A stretch of 64,000 nucleotides of DNA, taken from NCBI GenBank assembly GCA_905183005.1, contig CAJJDO010000164.1, positions 1 to 64,000 on the forward strand, given 5' to 3'. The DNA is from Paramecium pentaurelia. Its lineage: Eukaryota > Ciliophora > Oligohymenophorea > Peniculida > Parameciidae. Shown piece after piece: positions 26,441-38,618 of this stretch. The notes beneath the pieces are model-generated. The model saw nothing but the letters and a program-made list of their open reading frames with translations, was not told where the DNA came from and made no database searches. A program made the translations under genes and the position numbers. Within the stretch, counting starts at the first letter, position 1. Each line of letters begins with the position of its first letter.

Positions 26441-26658
26441 TGTAATCGACACTTTATAATGTATTTTACACTCCTTCATGGACTGTGCGAGATTTTTGTC
26501 TCATATTTAATTTAATAATATTAATATACACAATTATTGGAATAAATCAGAAACTAATACCTTTTTTATAATAATCAAAAAGATTTATGACATGAACCAA
26601 TTATAATATTAATTTTAATACGAGAAAATTATTTCGATATATATATAATAAATATAAT
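26441..26658. other. Short intergenic spacer
   Basis: 218 bp of AT-rich DNA separate two minus-strand genes. It must hold the kinase promoter and the 3' end of the axonemal-domain gene. No motif is recognised. Confidence 0.4.
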
Positions 26659-29600
26659 TCATTCATTCTCAATATTATCATCAAAAATTTCATTCATTTA
26701 TTCTTAAATATATAGTAAATCTTCAGGTATTAAATCAGCTGCTATTTTACTTAAGTAAAGTGCCTTAGTATCTGCATCTAAGATTCTATACGAAATCCAA
26801 TAGCATTCTTTTAATTCCTTTGTTTTCAAAGCCTATACTATTAAACTTCAAATTACTTAATCAAGTTTTTAAATTATATTTTGATAGTAATCACCTTCAT
26901 TAGGTTCACTAAAATCAATTCTACTAATCAATAATTATTATATATTTATCCAATTATCTTTCAAATCATTCAAATTCTTAATTGGATCATTAAAATCAAC
27001 ATTTTTTGAAAATTTCTAATATGCTAACTGTTAATTAATACTGAAAACTTTTCTTCCGAAAAAATATTATTTTCTAAAGAGAATGTAACAAATCGATCAA
27101 AAGACATTGCTTTTTCACCACTCTCATTTGATATAGTATCACATCTTTCCATAAATTGAGTTCTAATTAACTTTTTATTTGATTTAGTTCCTTAATTAAT
27201 TTCAAAATGTAAATATAATTTTTAAAACTCTTGAAATTCTATCATTCCATCCATATCCATATCAGCTGAATAAAATACTTCTTCAAAGTGTGCTTAATGT
27301 GACAATTTGTATTAATGATATCCATTCAATAATTTACTAATAAAGAAATCTACATCAACACAAATTTTGTTCTTTCTTTCATAAGTATTTAAACGAATAT
27401 CCTTTATTATTTTATCCTTGATTTCTATACTCAAACATTAATGTTGCATATCCAATGATGCTATAGCTTTATCTAATGTAACTAATACTCCCTTCTCATT
27501 TACAATTGATGCCATATGAAGAGCTATTTCATTTTCATCAAGAATTTTCAATGATTGGATATAAATTTCTAAATCATCCAATGTAAGGGGACTTAATAAT
27601 TCCAAAAATCTTGAATCAATCATATATATACCTTCCAAATAGATTGATTCTGAAATTTTCTCTATAAAAGTATATTGATTAATAGAAATTTGTTAATTTT
27701 TATTCAGCCATACTCTTGAATCCATAAGTATTGACAAAATGCTCATAACATATTTAATGTAAAGGAGTATTTTTGTTAGAATATTGTTTAATTTTTTCAC
27801 AATAAAATTATGAAACGAATTTTAAAACATTTATTCTTTACATCTTAGGTGTGGCTAACTTTGGATTTTTAGCAAAACGCTCAGCCAAAAAAGTAACTAA
27901 ATATTTAGATCTCTAAAAATTGAGTTAAGATGTGGATTCAGCATTATTTCTATTTTAAAATTCTTAAAATGTTCAACAATTATTTACTTGGGGCTTATGT
28001 TTATGTAATATTTCTTTTCTTTTGTTGTCTATCTGATTTTCTTTTTGAATAAGCTTCCATTTTGGATGAAAAAGATGAATCAATACTTGAAGCCACACTA
28101 TTATCTAATTCTTCATTTAGAAATTTTTTTAAAGTGTCTGAAATCATTTTTACACTTTCAATATTAAGATTATTTTAAGTTGGAATACTTTTTTTTGCAG
28201 ATTTTAATCCTTATCTATTGTTACCATTATTTGTATTTAATTACTACAGTTACTATATTTATATTTACATGATTGCCAGGAGATTTAGCTTGAGACTAAA
28301 TTTAAGATGATCTTCTATTTGATGCAAAACTACGTTATGAAATAATATCCTATTTAACAATATATATAATACATCTTAAGCTATTGAAATACTTTATTAA
28401 AATGATATCTAAGATAATGATCTATCACTCTCATTATCAGATTCCTTTTATTATTCCTCCGTATTTGTTATTTAAATATTCCATTTCTTTTTTGGTACAC
28501 TTATTTATTAATTTGATATCTCTTATTATATGATTGTATTAGATGAATTTTCAGGTTTATTTTATTTTCTATTAGTATTTAACTATTATCTTCCAGGTGA
28601 TGAAGCAATAAGATATTATTGTTGATTTGATGGATTATTTGATAATAAAAATTATTATTAAAAATTTTAAGATATTTCTATAGATGAAGGTAATTAACTT
28701 TATGATTAGGTGGCAGGTTATTTTTTTTATCCAAAATTATTAGTTTTCTTTTCTTATATTTTCTTTTTCATAATATTAGTGAATTATTATGTTTTAGTTA
28801 ATTGATTAATTAAATTAGTAGTTTTTTCTATTAGTTATTATTTCTTATCTTTTATTTTATTATATTTTCTTTCTAATTTTGAATTGATCTATAATAATTA
28901 ATGATATTTACTTATTCTTATAATTCTAAATGGTTTTCTAATTCTATAATTTCATTTTTAGCTGATTCTAAATTTAATTATAGATTATCATGATTTATTT
29001 TCTAATTCATTAATCAAAATATTACCAATTATTGTAATTCATTATTTTTTCTTTAATTTTCATCTTATTATGCACTATTAATAAGTAATAGACTAGTTCT
29101 ATATTCTCTTTAATGTTAGACTGCTTATTTCATTTTGGATGAAACATCACCTAAACTTAGTAAAAAAGATGATATTTATTTTAAATCAGGACTGTTTATT
29201 TAATCCCCTTCTAAAAGTTATTTATAATTTTCTTAAGTTTTTATAAATTGTTCTTAAAATTGAATTAATTGATCTTCTTCAGTTTTTATTTCTTCAAGAA
29301 TTTCTGTAGGTAATTCAGTTTGTATTTCTTTTTCCATAAAATTGCTTATACTATAATCAGTCTAAACAACATTATGTCTTAGATCAGGGAGAAGTATTGA
29401 TCTATGTTTATAATATATATAGGTTACTTATGTTCAGGTTAAATATTTGATGCAATAGTTTGAGTAGATTAATCTTTTTATAAGTTCATTAGTATAATTA
29501 GATCATTGGTATCAGTAGATTAATTAATGAGCATATCTTCAAAATTTGAAAGAGTAGTTTCTGAATCGCTTTTTAAGGCATTTTTCAATTATTCTTCAAT

Positions 29601-30865
29601 TTAAATATTAAATGATTTATGTGCACTAGCTTAGATAACTTTTATAGGTTATGGGAATTAAAGAGGTGAGTGATCACTATTTTATGGAGATGAAGCTCTG
29701 CAATTAGCTTATGATGATTATTAAAAATTGTGAATATCAATTTCATTTTCTTAGATTTGTTATTTAAGATTTTGAATTTCATTTAATAAATATTTATTTG
29801 AAGTAGTGTAATCATTTAATTAGAATTTAAGTTCTCTGATTGTATTTTGTAAATTTTTATTAGTTTTTTTGAGATATTTTCCATTATCTTTTAATCTAAT
29901 TAATTTATCTGTAAGTTTGGTTTATTCTTCTTTCTAATTAGAAATAATTAATTAAAAATTATCAATTTCATATTGATATAATTAATGTGTTTTCATTATT
30001 TATTTTAGATTTTATTTTTCATTTTCCTTTTTTTCATTAACAACTTAATTAATGACAGTAGAATTAATTTCCACATATTATGTCCAAATCTTTTCTAATA
30101 AAACACTAAATATATTTGTAAATTTACATCACCTCCTTTCAATACAATCAATACTAATTTATCGTATTAATTCTTTTAAACATAATGTTAAAACATTTTA
30201 TACTTCTTCATAAAAATCAATTTGTTTTTGATCACTATATTTTTCTATAATCTATTATACCATCAGATCTACCCAAATAGCAAGTGATTTAATATCATGT
30301 CTAATTAGATAATTAAATATTACTTTTATGGAATACCTCTATGAATTTTATCTCTTGGGTTATGTTTAGATAGATTACTACTGAAATTGCCTAATTATAG
30401 ATAGGGTTCTTTTAATTCATTATGAATATGCACTTCAACAGTAGCTTCAATATTAATTAAAAGAATTACGCTCTCTTAGTGATTTAGGTGAGATATATAA
30501 ATCTTATAGACGTGTAGGATATTAATAAGGATCAAAACTTTTCAATTGGCCATAAAAATCATTACGGGCTTAACATTTCATTTTATCAATGATTTCTAAT
30601 TAATTTTATGCAAGTAATGGAGATCCATAAAATATCTATGAATTTATTAATAGAATACTCCTTAAGATAGAGGCTTATGCTTTTAAGAATATCTGTAGGA
30701 TATATTAGAGTACGGTTATGAACTTTTTAAATTAGGAAGTGAATCTCGTTCTATTCTAGTCAATCTCTCATTAGAAGTATCAGATCTTTAAGTTGGCCAT
30801 GTTGTTTAATATTGTTGTGTTGGTTAAATAGTTTTAAGAATGCGAAATTTAGTTTATTCACTCAT
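26659..30865 (-). CDS. Axonemal dynein light-chain-domain, coiled-coil and EF-hand protein (AXDND1-like N-terminus)
   Basis: One gene with 13 introns of 22-27 nt runs from ATG 30865 to TGA 26659-26661; the spliced length is 1,297 codons exactly. About residues 150-260 contain LKELIRQISIDCIERSVLLE, matching the LIRQV.I.C.ERG.LL motif of the axonemal dynein light chain (p28) domain shared with AXDND1. Coiled coils follow, then a Ser/Asn/Gln-rich linker, then a conserved helical region (SKYLVTFLAERFAKNP and SMAEQKLTNFYQSIYFYREN) and an EF-hand loop DMDMDGMIEFQEF near the C-terminus. I first read the last third as a separate gene, but the frame runs straight through. The layout suggests a calcium-responsive axonemal or basal-body scaffold, which is inference. 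It starts only 34 bp after the stop of the upstream gene. Introns: 30636-30658, 30445-30469, 30301-30323, 30106-30132, 29402-29427, 29002-29025, 28889-28911, 28350-28372, 28244-28268, 27963-27987, 27610-27631, 27016-27041, 26833-26856. Confidence 0.85.
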
Positions 30866-30899
30866 TTTCAATTGTGGATAAATTAATTATATAAATATA

Positions 30900-31675
30900 T
30901 CATTAAATTAGAATTGACTACTTCTTATTAAGAATATTAATTTTCTTCAAAGTAAAAAGTACACAAACAAATGCTATCATTCCTGAAGAATAGAGATATA
31001 TGGTGAAATTAATGGATTTTTCTTGTTTATTTAATTAACTTATAAAAGATGTATTAAGTATATTAGTTTAATGCTTTACTAAATCTATATCTCTTCTTAA
31101 CTTTTCAGCTTTATAAGAAAGTTATTCATTAATTATATATAATTAATGTAATTCTTCTTATTTTAGTTTTTCAATATTTTCTGAGTGATTATCATCATGA
31201 ATATGATTATTATAATCTTGAGATTTATGAATATTATTATCATTGTGATCTTCAATCTAATTTATTTTTAGTTCATCAACTTAAATTTATTCTTCTTTTA
31301 CACTTTAATGATGTCTACCTAACCAATCTGTAATTGATTCTAAATTCCATTATCCATCAAAATAAATTAATATTTTTTCTGTTTTATGTATAAATACTAA
31401 TTAAGGAGTTTAATTAATATTTAAGACAGAACACAAATCATTAGCTTATTGACAATTCACACTACCCATAAAATTAGTATCAGCATACAATTGATACAAT
31501 TAATTCCATAATGTAATCATTTAATCATCATTAATAATTAATAGTATTGACTAGATTTATAGATTGTTCTTACATTTTAATCAATATTTTTAAGACTTTC
31601 AAATTTGGATATGCTTATTTGTTCACCTAAGAATGATGCTTATGATATTGTTATTAAAATGTATAATAATATCAT
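30900..31675 (-). CDS. Secretory-pathway thioredoxin-like membrane protein lacking CxxC
   Basis: The model runs from ATG 31675 to TGA 30900-30902 with a 23-nt intron at 31551-31573, giving 250 residues. It begins with a signal peptide (MILLYILITISQASFL). Next comes a thioredoxin-like fold: a strand SILLIIND, then VNCQQANDLCSVLNINQTPQLV, whose TPQ corresponds to the cis-proline turn of thioredoxins. The active-site CxxC that should follow the first strand is absent (DDQMIT occupies that position), so it is unlikely to be an oxidoreductase. A His/Asp/Asn-rich linker, a coiled coil and one C-terminal membrane helix (MIAFVCVLFTLKK) follow. The architecture resembles redox-inactive TMX/PDI relatives of the ER. 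Its ATG overlaps the TGA of the upstream channel gene by the ATGA arrangement. Confidence 0.8.
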
Positions 31676-33062
31676 AATAAAAATAATTATTATTAATCAG
31701 AATAACATTAAATAATTTCTTTCTATTATTCTCTTATTAGTTAACAGATTTCTTGATACTCTTACATTATCCATTTTAAATCCTTCATCTTTCTATTGAA
31801 TAATTGATCAGTCATTTCAGCAACTGTATTTTAATAATTTCTTCTTTTTTTAAAGAATTATTTCAAATTCTCTAAACATAATTTAGCTCTTCTATTTGAA
31901 AATGGATTGATTGGATATTTTGTTAAATAATAAAATTATTCACCAATTGCTTAAGTTATAATAAGCATATCATGAGATACTTACAATCTAGCAAGTAAGA
32001 CATAAGCATTAAATTGATTAGAAACCATATAGAATCGTTTTGCTATTGCAGCAATTAACAATGATGTTGTGGCAAAACCAGAATATTATGTGAATGATAA
32101 TACAATTTTACCATAAACAGTATATGGTTCATATTCTTCATAAGAATATCTTATTAATGCCAAGATGGTCTCATAAAATGAGTGTTTCAATAATTACATT
32201 GTATTTGAATTCTCTTCTCTCATATATGGACGTTCTACTATCCATAATGCCAATGTAAGATAACAAACTTATATTGTAAAAATAGTAGAAATTACTAACA
32301 CTGGTTCTTGATCTACTAAAAATTTGAATGTGAAACTCCATTTAACTTTGAAACCAAAATATAATGACAATCTATGTACTTAACTATTATATAAATGACT
32401 CATTCTCAAAAGGATAAATAATAAATTCACACTTCTTAAACATGTCCATAAAAATAGTAATTCATTCAAATAGAAGTAAAATACACCATCAACTCTATAT
32501 AATGTGAATTCATATTGTATATCTAAATTAAGATTTAATATACTTTTTGTGAATACATTAGGTATTGGTAAATATATCAAAAACTCTAATAAAAAAGGGT
32601 TAAAAATATCACTTTTGTGAAAATTAAGGTTCAGTGGAATCAATTAAGTAGCTTTAAAATAATTGAATTTGACATGATATGTTATATATGTAAAGAGTAA
32701 CAAGATGAAATTCAAAGTGAATATTATCCATAAAAATGTATCATCTTCTTAATCAGATAAGAAATATTAATCATCAAACTATATAATAATTTTCATACAT
32801 CTATTATTAGTATAATTGTTATCACTAATATTAATTGCAATCTAACATGTTCAATTAAACGATGAGTCTCAAATAATAACTTAGTAACTCTAGAATCCTC
32901 AAATCCATTATGATCATCTTTCTTAATACTAGCATACCCTCCTTTTTCTTATTCAGATTAAAGATTACTCTCATATTACATATGATGAACCTTATCCTCT
33001 GATATTTTATTGGATAAATGTTGTGATATGACATTGCTATTATGAAATCGTTTTTAATTCAT
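31672..33062 (-). CDS. Six-TM potassium-channel paralogue without the GYG selectivity filter
   Basis: The model runs from ATG 33062 to TGA 31672-31674 with a 20-nt intron at 32779-32798, giving 456 residues. It is a clear paralogue of the gene immediately upstream: FEDSRVTKLLFE.HRLIE matches FEDSRITLLLFEQYRIVE there, and the six hydrophobic segments, the LPIPNVFTK loop and the coiled C-terminal region line up. Where the neighbour has TVGYGEFYP, this protein has RYSYEEYEP: the filter threonine, valine and both glycines are replaced. It therefore cannot form a normal K+ filter. It may act as a regulatory or silent subunit, or conduct other ions. The frame is intact across the whole gene, which argues against a recent pseudogene. 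It sits 30 bp after the stop of the intact channel. Confidence 0.88.
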
Positions 33063-33092
33063 TATTATTTCATATATAAATATATAATGTAA

Positions 33093-34601
33093 TCAAACAT
33101 GAAATTCCATCACAAGTAAATCAGATCCATCTTCTTCAGAATCTTACAAAATTGCATCATCCTTACTTTATTTATCATATGTTTAATTTGTCTATAAATG
33201 ATTAGAATTTTGTTTTTAACTACAACTAGCATGTGATTCAAATACATAGTGATAATTAATTGTATTAATCAATTGTAAACGTTTAAATTCCTTTAATAAT
33301 AAATAATACTCTTGAAACATAAAATTAATATCTTTAAATTTTCTTTTAGCTTTTGACATTGAATCCTCACCATCTATATTTCTATATTATCTTTTCATCT
33401 ATTTTAAAGCATTGATAGAATCTTAAATAAGATTTATACTATTATTTTCTAACTTTTTAATCTTCATCTACTTAATTCTTACAATCAAATCTTAACTCAA
33501 ATATCTCATAGCATTAGTAACACTAGTCTTTTCCAATAATGCCCATACCATCTCTTCACAATTCATTCTTTCAAACATTGAATCAAGCATTGCTGTAAAT
33601 AAGGAAGTGTAAGATACACCCCAAAATACACAAATAGCCATTGATATACGACCTAAATCAGTTGTTGGATAAAATTCACCATATCCAACAGTTGCAATAG
33701 TAGTAAGAGTAACCCACATAGATGTCATTACACTATAAACACTATGTTGAGTTTCATTTCTTTAGAGAGCTCTCTCTGCTATTTCTAAACTGTAACCAAA
33801 GAGAAGCATTCCTGTCACAAATAAACCCATTAATGTATAACCAGGTAGATCTTTCATACATAATTTGAATACTAAATGAGTATCAAAATTAGTAGAATAG
33901 AGACGACTAAAAATAGAATAAATATATTAGAACCACAATCTGCCAATTTGACTACTGTAAAAGGATGAAAATTTAAGTGTAATATTTGTAAGCAAAATAA
34001 CTCTGAAAGTTAGGATATAAGTTAATATTTCATTCAAGTAGTAAAATCTTAGTTAACCTGTGTATCGTTGATTGAAATCTATTCTAATCATTTAAGTGAA
34101 TGGAGTTGGAGTTGGTAAGATCAATAGTATTTCAATTGCTAAACTGTAAACCAAATTTGAATCCAATAGACTAGCTTAAGGTGTGATTACCATAGCTTTC
34201 TTCTTATAGGTTAAGAGAACTTGGTAGGAAATTAAAGTGAGTAAAACTAGACGATAGCAAGGGGAAAGCATGTACTTGCAGCAGCAGTCATCAAAAATAT
34301 GATGTATAATAATGTTAAGGTCTCCTTTTCTAATTCTTTTACAAATTGATCTGAGAATGAACATTCATACTATATTTGTATATAACATACATACTTCCAT
34401 TATTGCTATTATTTAAGTACCAAATATCACACAAAATCTTGTCATCTCTACAATTCGATATTGTTCAAATAATAATAATGTGATTCTACTGTCTTCAAAT
34501 GTACTTTATGAATCTGACAAGATAGAGCCTTATCGTTTAACTCTCCATTTTTTACCCAAAGATAGAGTCTTCTTTTTTGTTATCTCTACATCTTGAGACA
34601 T
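33093..34601 (-). CDS. Potassium channel, six-TM, SK-like, with TVGYGE filter
   Basis: The model runs from ATG 34601 to TGA 33093-33095 with two introns (34370-34394, 25 nt; 34247-34275, 29 nt), giving 484 residues. Six hydrophobic segments are followed by the pore helix and filter SMWVTLTTIATVGYGEFYP and an S6 segment (MAICVFWGVSYTSLFTAML). S2-S3 carries ILLILPTPTPF, similar to the LHPNPF-type loop of SK (small-conductance, Ca-activated) channels, and S4 has few basic residues, also SK-like. The basic, helical C-terminus could bind calmodulin, as in SK channels, but I see no conclusive motif. Potassium currents control membrane potential and ciliary reversal in Paramecium. The start lies 25 bp from the start of a divergent gene. 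Confidence 0.9.
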
Positions 34602-34626
34602 TTATTTTATATATTTATAATTATCC
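34602..34626. promoter_or_regulatory. 25-bp shared 5' region of two divergent genes
   Basis: The start codons of the channel gene (minus strand, 34601) and the coiled-coil gene (plus strand, 34627) are only 25 bp apart, all A/T-rich. Any promoter elements must overlap the coding regions or act in both directions. No specific motif is identified. Confidence 0.55.
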
Positions 34627-36774
34627 ATGAAAAAAGTAACTTAATCTACTGCATCAACCTTTAAACCAAAACAAAGTCTTGCTAAACCTAAAAGTCAAAA
34701 TTAATTTGAAGAAACAGATCCAGCTTAAAGAGGTATTAAATATATAATATGAAGACAGGAAAATAATCAGAATGAGAAATGTTGTTGATTTAGGAGATGC
34801 TTAAGAGGATAATAAAAAAAATTAAAAAAAGAATGGTAATTCTTAAAATTCTAATAATTAGAAAACTAAAATGATCCTCTTCTTGAACAACTTGATTAAT
34901 GGCATGAAAATATTATGTCTAAGAAAAAGACTTATGCATTTGAATAAGTCAAATAAAATGATAATAACAATAAAGTGATTGAAAATGAATTCAATTTAGA
35001 TCATGGACCATAAATAAACTCTAATATTATCAATCAAATTATGAAACCTATTGAAATACCTAATTTTAAAACTGAAGATAATAATGATGATGTATAGGTC
35101 TAATTCCAAATGCTTAGACCAAACAAAGAATCTGGTAATGTATTAAAGACACTTGATTAAGTAAGAATAGAAATGAATAAACAAATCTTAAATAGTCTAC
35201 TACTCTAAAAAGTAACAAAAAAATTGGATGAATTGAATATCAATAGAAAACATAAAACTAATTGGAATATATAACGTATGGATGAAGAAATAACTTAAGT
35301 ATTTAGAGATTAATCACATGCATTAAAATAAAGAACATTAAATAACTTCAAAGGTTTAACTGAGTATTTTAGTAATCCTGCATAATATATTGATTATGAA
35401 GTTGTCTTATCAAAAGCAAAATATCATTCTAATAGACCTCCAACATCATTTCCTACAACTTAAATTCCCTAATAGTAATAAAATTCTACATCTGCAAAGT
35501 CATTAATGGAGAGTTATCAATTATTTCAAATATAAATCAAAGAACATAAAACTATATTGTATTAAATGAGAGTTGAAAACAATAACTTCGTTTAAGAGTT
35601 GAATAGTTATGAGGAAGAAGTATAGGATATAAGAAGAAAGTTTTTTGTTAAGGAAGAGAAGGCAAGATAAGGATGGATACCTGAATAATAGAATGATGGA
35701 GTTCCTAATAAAAAAAGAAATCTTATGGATATAATTGAAAAAATAAGAAATTAAAGGGATGTTGAGATTAAATAAAGAACTAAGGAAATATAATCATTAA
35801 GAAAATAAATGTAATAGAATAGTGAAAAATAATAATAAATATAAAAAGAACTTGATGAAATGAGATAAAAGAAAAGAAGATGTAAAATGTTACTTAAAGA
35901 TATTTTTTTAAAATAATTCTAAGATTCTAATAATTCTCTTGTTCCAGAAGGTTTAGTTAGTATTATAAAGAATATGAAAAAAATTAATGAAAGTGCTAAA
36001 CCAGAATATTTCCCAAAATTTTTAGATGAAATTTCTAAGAATTATTTATTAATAGCAGCTTAATTAGAAATTGAAATAGAAGAAACAAGAGTATTGTCTT
36101 AAAAATATAATCAATAATAATTATTATAACGTACAACAAGTGCTAGATAACATATATCTACTTAAAGATAATAAATGAATGTTTCTGAGATTAAAAATTA
36201 AGTGAAAATTATGTTAAAGAAAAGTAAAGTATCTATAAAAAAACCTGTATTTGTTTAAGGAATTGATCCAATAAATCCAAGTTCATTTGCTCATGTAATA
36301 AAGTGGGAACATTAGGATTTAGAAAATTAATAAATAACTGAACCTATTGAAAATAATTTTAAGAATTAAAATATTTCATCAGAACGTAATAATATAATAA
36401 AAGATTATAATTAAAAATTAGTTTAATTATAATAATAATTAGAATAAGCAACTAATGAAGAATGTTAACGTATTTTAAAATCATATTCAAATAAAAAATT
36501 ATTATCAGACATTCAAGAATTAAAAATGGTTATGTATGCATTATTTGGTTAAGCATTTGGAGATTAATAATGGATCTAATTTGTTGTGGAATGGACTGAA
36601 TAAAAATAATTAAATCCTTTATATGTATTAAAATAAGAAGAACAATCAAAATAAAGTGATACACGTAAAGATTAACATTCAATACCAGAAAAGATGAAAA
36701 AGAAAGTATCTTAAACATTAAAAAAATTAACAGAAGTTACAAATGTTGATTATAATTTTGAATTATGTTTTTGA
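34627..36774 (+). CDS. Gln-rich coiled-coil protein, unknown
   Basis: The model runs from ATG 34627 to TGA 36772-36774 with two introns (34733-34754, 22 nt; 34836-34861, 26 nt), giving 699 residues. The composition is Gln/Lys/Glu/Asn-rich, with most Gln encoded by TAA/TAG. Long helical stretches (for example around the middle, QELDEMRQKKRRCKML) suggest coiled coils. A Pro/Ser-rich N-terminus and a distinct segment FVQGIDPINPSSFAHVIKWE near residue 545 are the least repetitive parts. I do not recognise a family. Divergent pairing with the channel gene gives no functional clue. The stop is 90 bp from the stop of the convergent GTPase gene. Confidence 0.75.
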
Positions 36775-36864
36775 TGTATTTATGTTTATGTTAAAAATAT
36801 AATCTGTTTATTTTTAATATTATTATTATAAATGATTATAATATCTTATTATTATTTAATTATC

Positions 36865-38409
36865 TCATTTTACCTAATAAAACCAATAAACTTTCTTAAA
36901 AACTACTACAATAATCATAGCAACATTTCCAACAAGATCTATCCATTTACTAGATTGATTTTCTGTTGTATTTACTTATTATACTTATTTATATACAATA
37001 TCATCATTTATGTCTGTTAGAGAATTTGTAGAGTTTTTATTTTATTATAAGTAATCTAGTACACTATTGAATCTTGTAATTTCACCACTTTCTAAATTAT
37101 TCATACAAAAATAGCTAGATAGATTATCTTAATAAGGTAGAAAATAATGATATATTTTTTTAAAATTCTAAAAGTCATAACTCTCTGAAATATCAGATTT
37201 TTTTTTATAAATCATACATGTGTATAATTAATTTAAACCTTCAATTGTTTAAGGTAGATTTGAACTAGAATCAGATTCTTATTATTTATTAGGAACAGTT
37301 GAAAATTTCTGGTTGTTATCAATCAACTACTTTATTTATATATACTTTTCTTTTAGATCTTTAAAATAATATGTACTCTTTTACAATAAATAATTATTTA
37401 CTATATCCCCACTAGATAATTTTGCTGCATATTTAGATTACAGATTGATTATTTCTGATTTCTACAAACCTTGAATAATATTTTATCTTGCTTGAACAGA
37501 AAATACTTATTTAATCATTTCAAAGTTTTTAATTTTATGTACAATAAAAATATTTTAAAGCATTCCTCCTTAAAATTCAACTCTTTCTTACAATTATTCT
37601 TTAACCCTTTATATTTGTTCATTATCTGTTCCATCTTCAGAATATTTATTAATTATTAGAACAATTTTAGGTATATTCTTTTTATCGAGCCCAAATTATT
37701 AATTGATGAATTATATAAAATCCTTTCCTCTATTTTACAATTCCTTTTATGGACTGTCTAATACATAAATTACTTTTGTTTAAAATGTTGTTGTTATTTT
37801 ATGAAAGAGTAAATCAATAAATAGTTTATGATAATCATTAATAGTACTTTCAAATCCAGGGAGATCAACAAGAACATGATCCATTTCTTAAATATATTCA
37901 TAAATAAATGTTTATGTAACTGAAGTAGAATTTGTTCCCATTTTTGAGATATACATTTCATCATTAGTAGGAATAGGTTACAAATAACCTACTCCATCCT
38001 TCTCAATTATTTTGAAATCTGCTCCTAATATCCAATTATAGAGACTACTTTTTCCAGCCCCTGTATTTCCACATAATAAAATAACCTTTTAATTTTTCTA
38101 TTTATTCATAAACTTTTCGAATTTCGTAAAGTTACTTTGTACTCTCTATATCACTTCTGAAATTATTTATTCTCCAATATCATCAATTTAGTCAATTCCT
38201 TACATTATATATCTAATATCGAATTCTATTAATTAATAATAATTTTTTCTAATATATTTGAGCCTCTTAATCCTTTTCTTTAGTATATACTATTTATTCA
38301 ATTCTTTTTCACTTAATTTAGACTCCTAATAACTATCTAATAATGAAACAAATAATGATTTATCATCAATAATTTCCTATTTGTTTATTAAACATTTCAT
38401 TGGCAACAT
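36865..38409 (-). CDS. Membrane-anchored AIG1/IMAP-like GTPase
   Basis: An intronless frame runs from ATG 38409 to TGA 36865-36867: 514 residues. After about 115 helical residues comes the G domain: P-loop ILLCGNTGAGKSSLYNW, switch-II DLPGFEST and a G4-like NKYSEDG. The layout resembles AIG1/IMAP and related septin-superfamily GTPases. The C-terminal half is Gln/Ser/Tyr-rich. The last 40 residues contain one strongly hydrophobic helix (LVGNVAMIIVVVF) flanked by basic residues, a tail-anchor arrangement that would place the G domain in the cytosol. It is distinct in sequence from the other GTPase gene at 17.9-20.1 kb. Membrane identity and partners are unknown. Confidence 0.85.
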
Positions 38410-38618
38410 TAAATAATATATGTTTCATTACTAAAATATATAAATGATCTAACAGTATAAACACCTTTAGGTGCAAAGTTAAAAAAAATAAATTATGAAT
38501 GATTATTTATTATTTAAATTAATTCAATATTATACAATGTTTGATTATCATTAAAATTGAGTATTTAAGAAAAAGAAAAAATGTGATATTTTTAATCATA
38601 ATTCTATTAAAAATTTAA

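Noticed and set aside
26659..28060. Separate EF-hand gene starting at Met 28060
   Set aside because: It gives a valid 434-residue model, but the same frame continues upstream without a stop into the axonemal-domain exons, and the joined model has an exact spliced length. I kept one gene.
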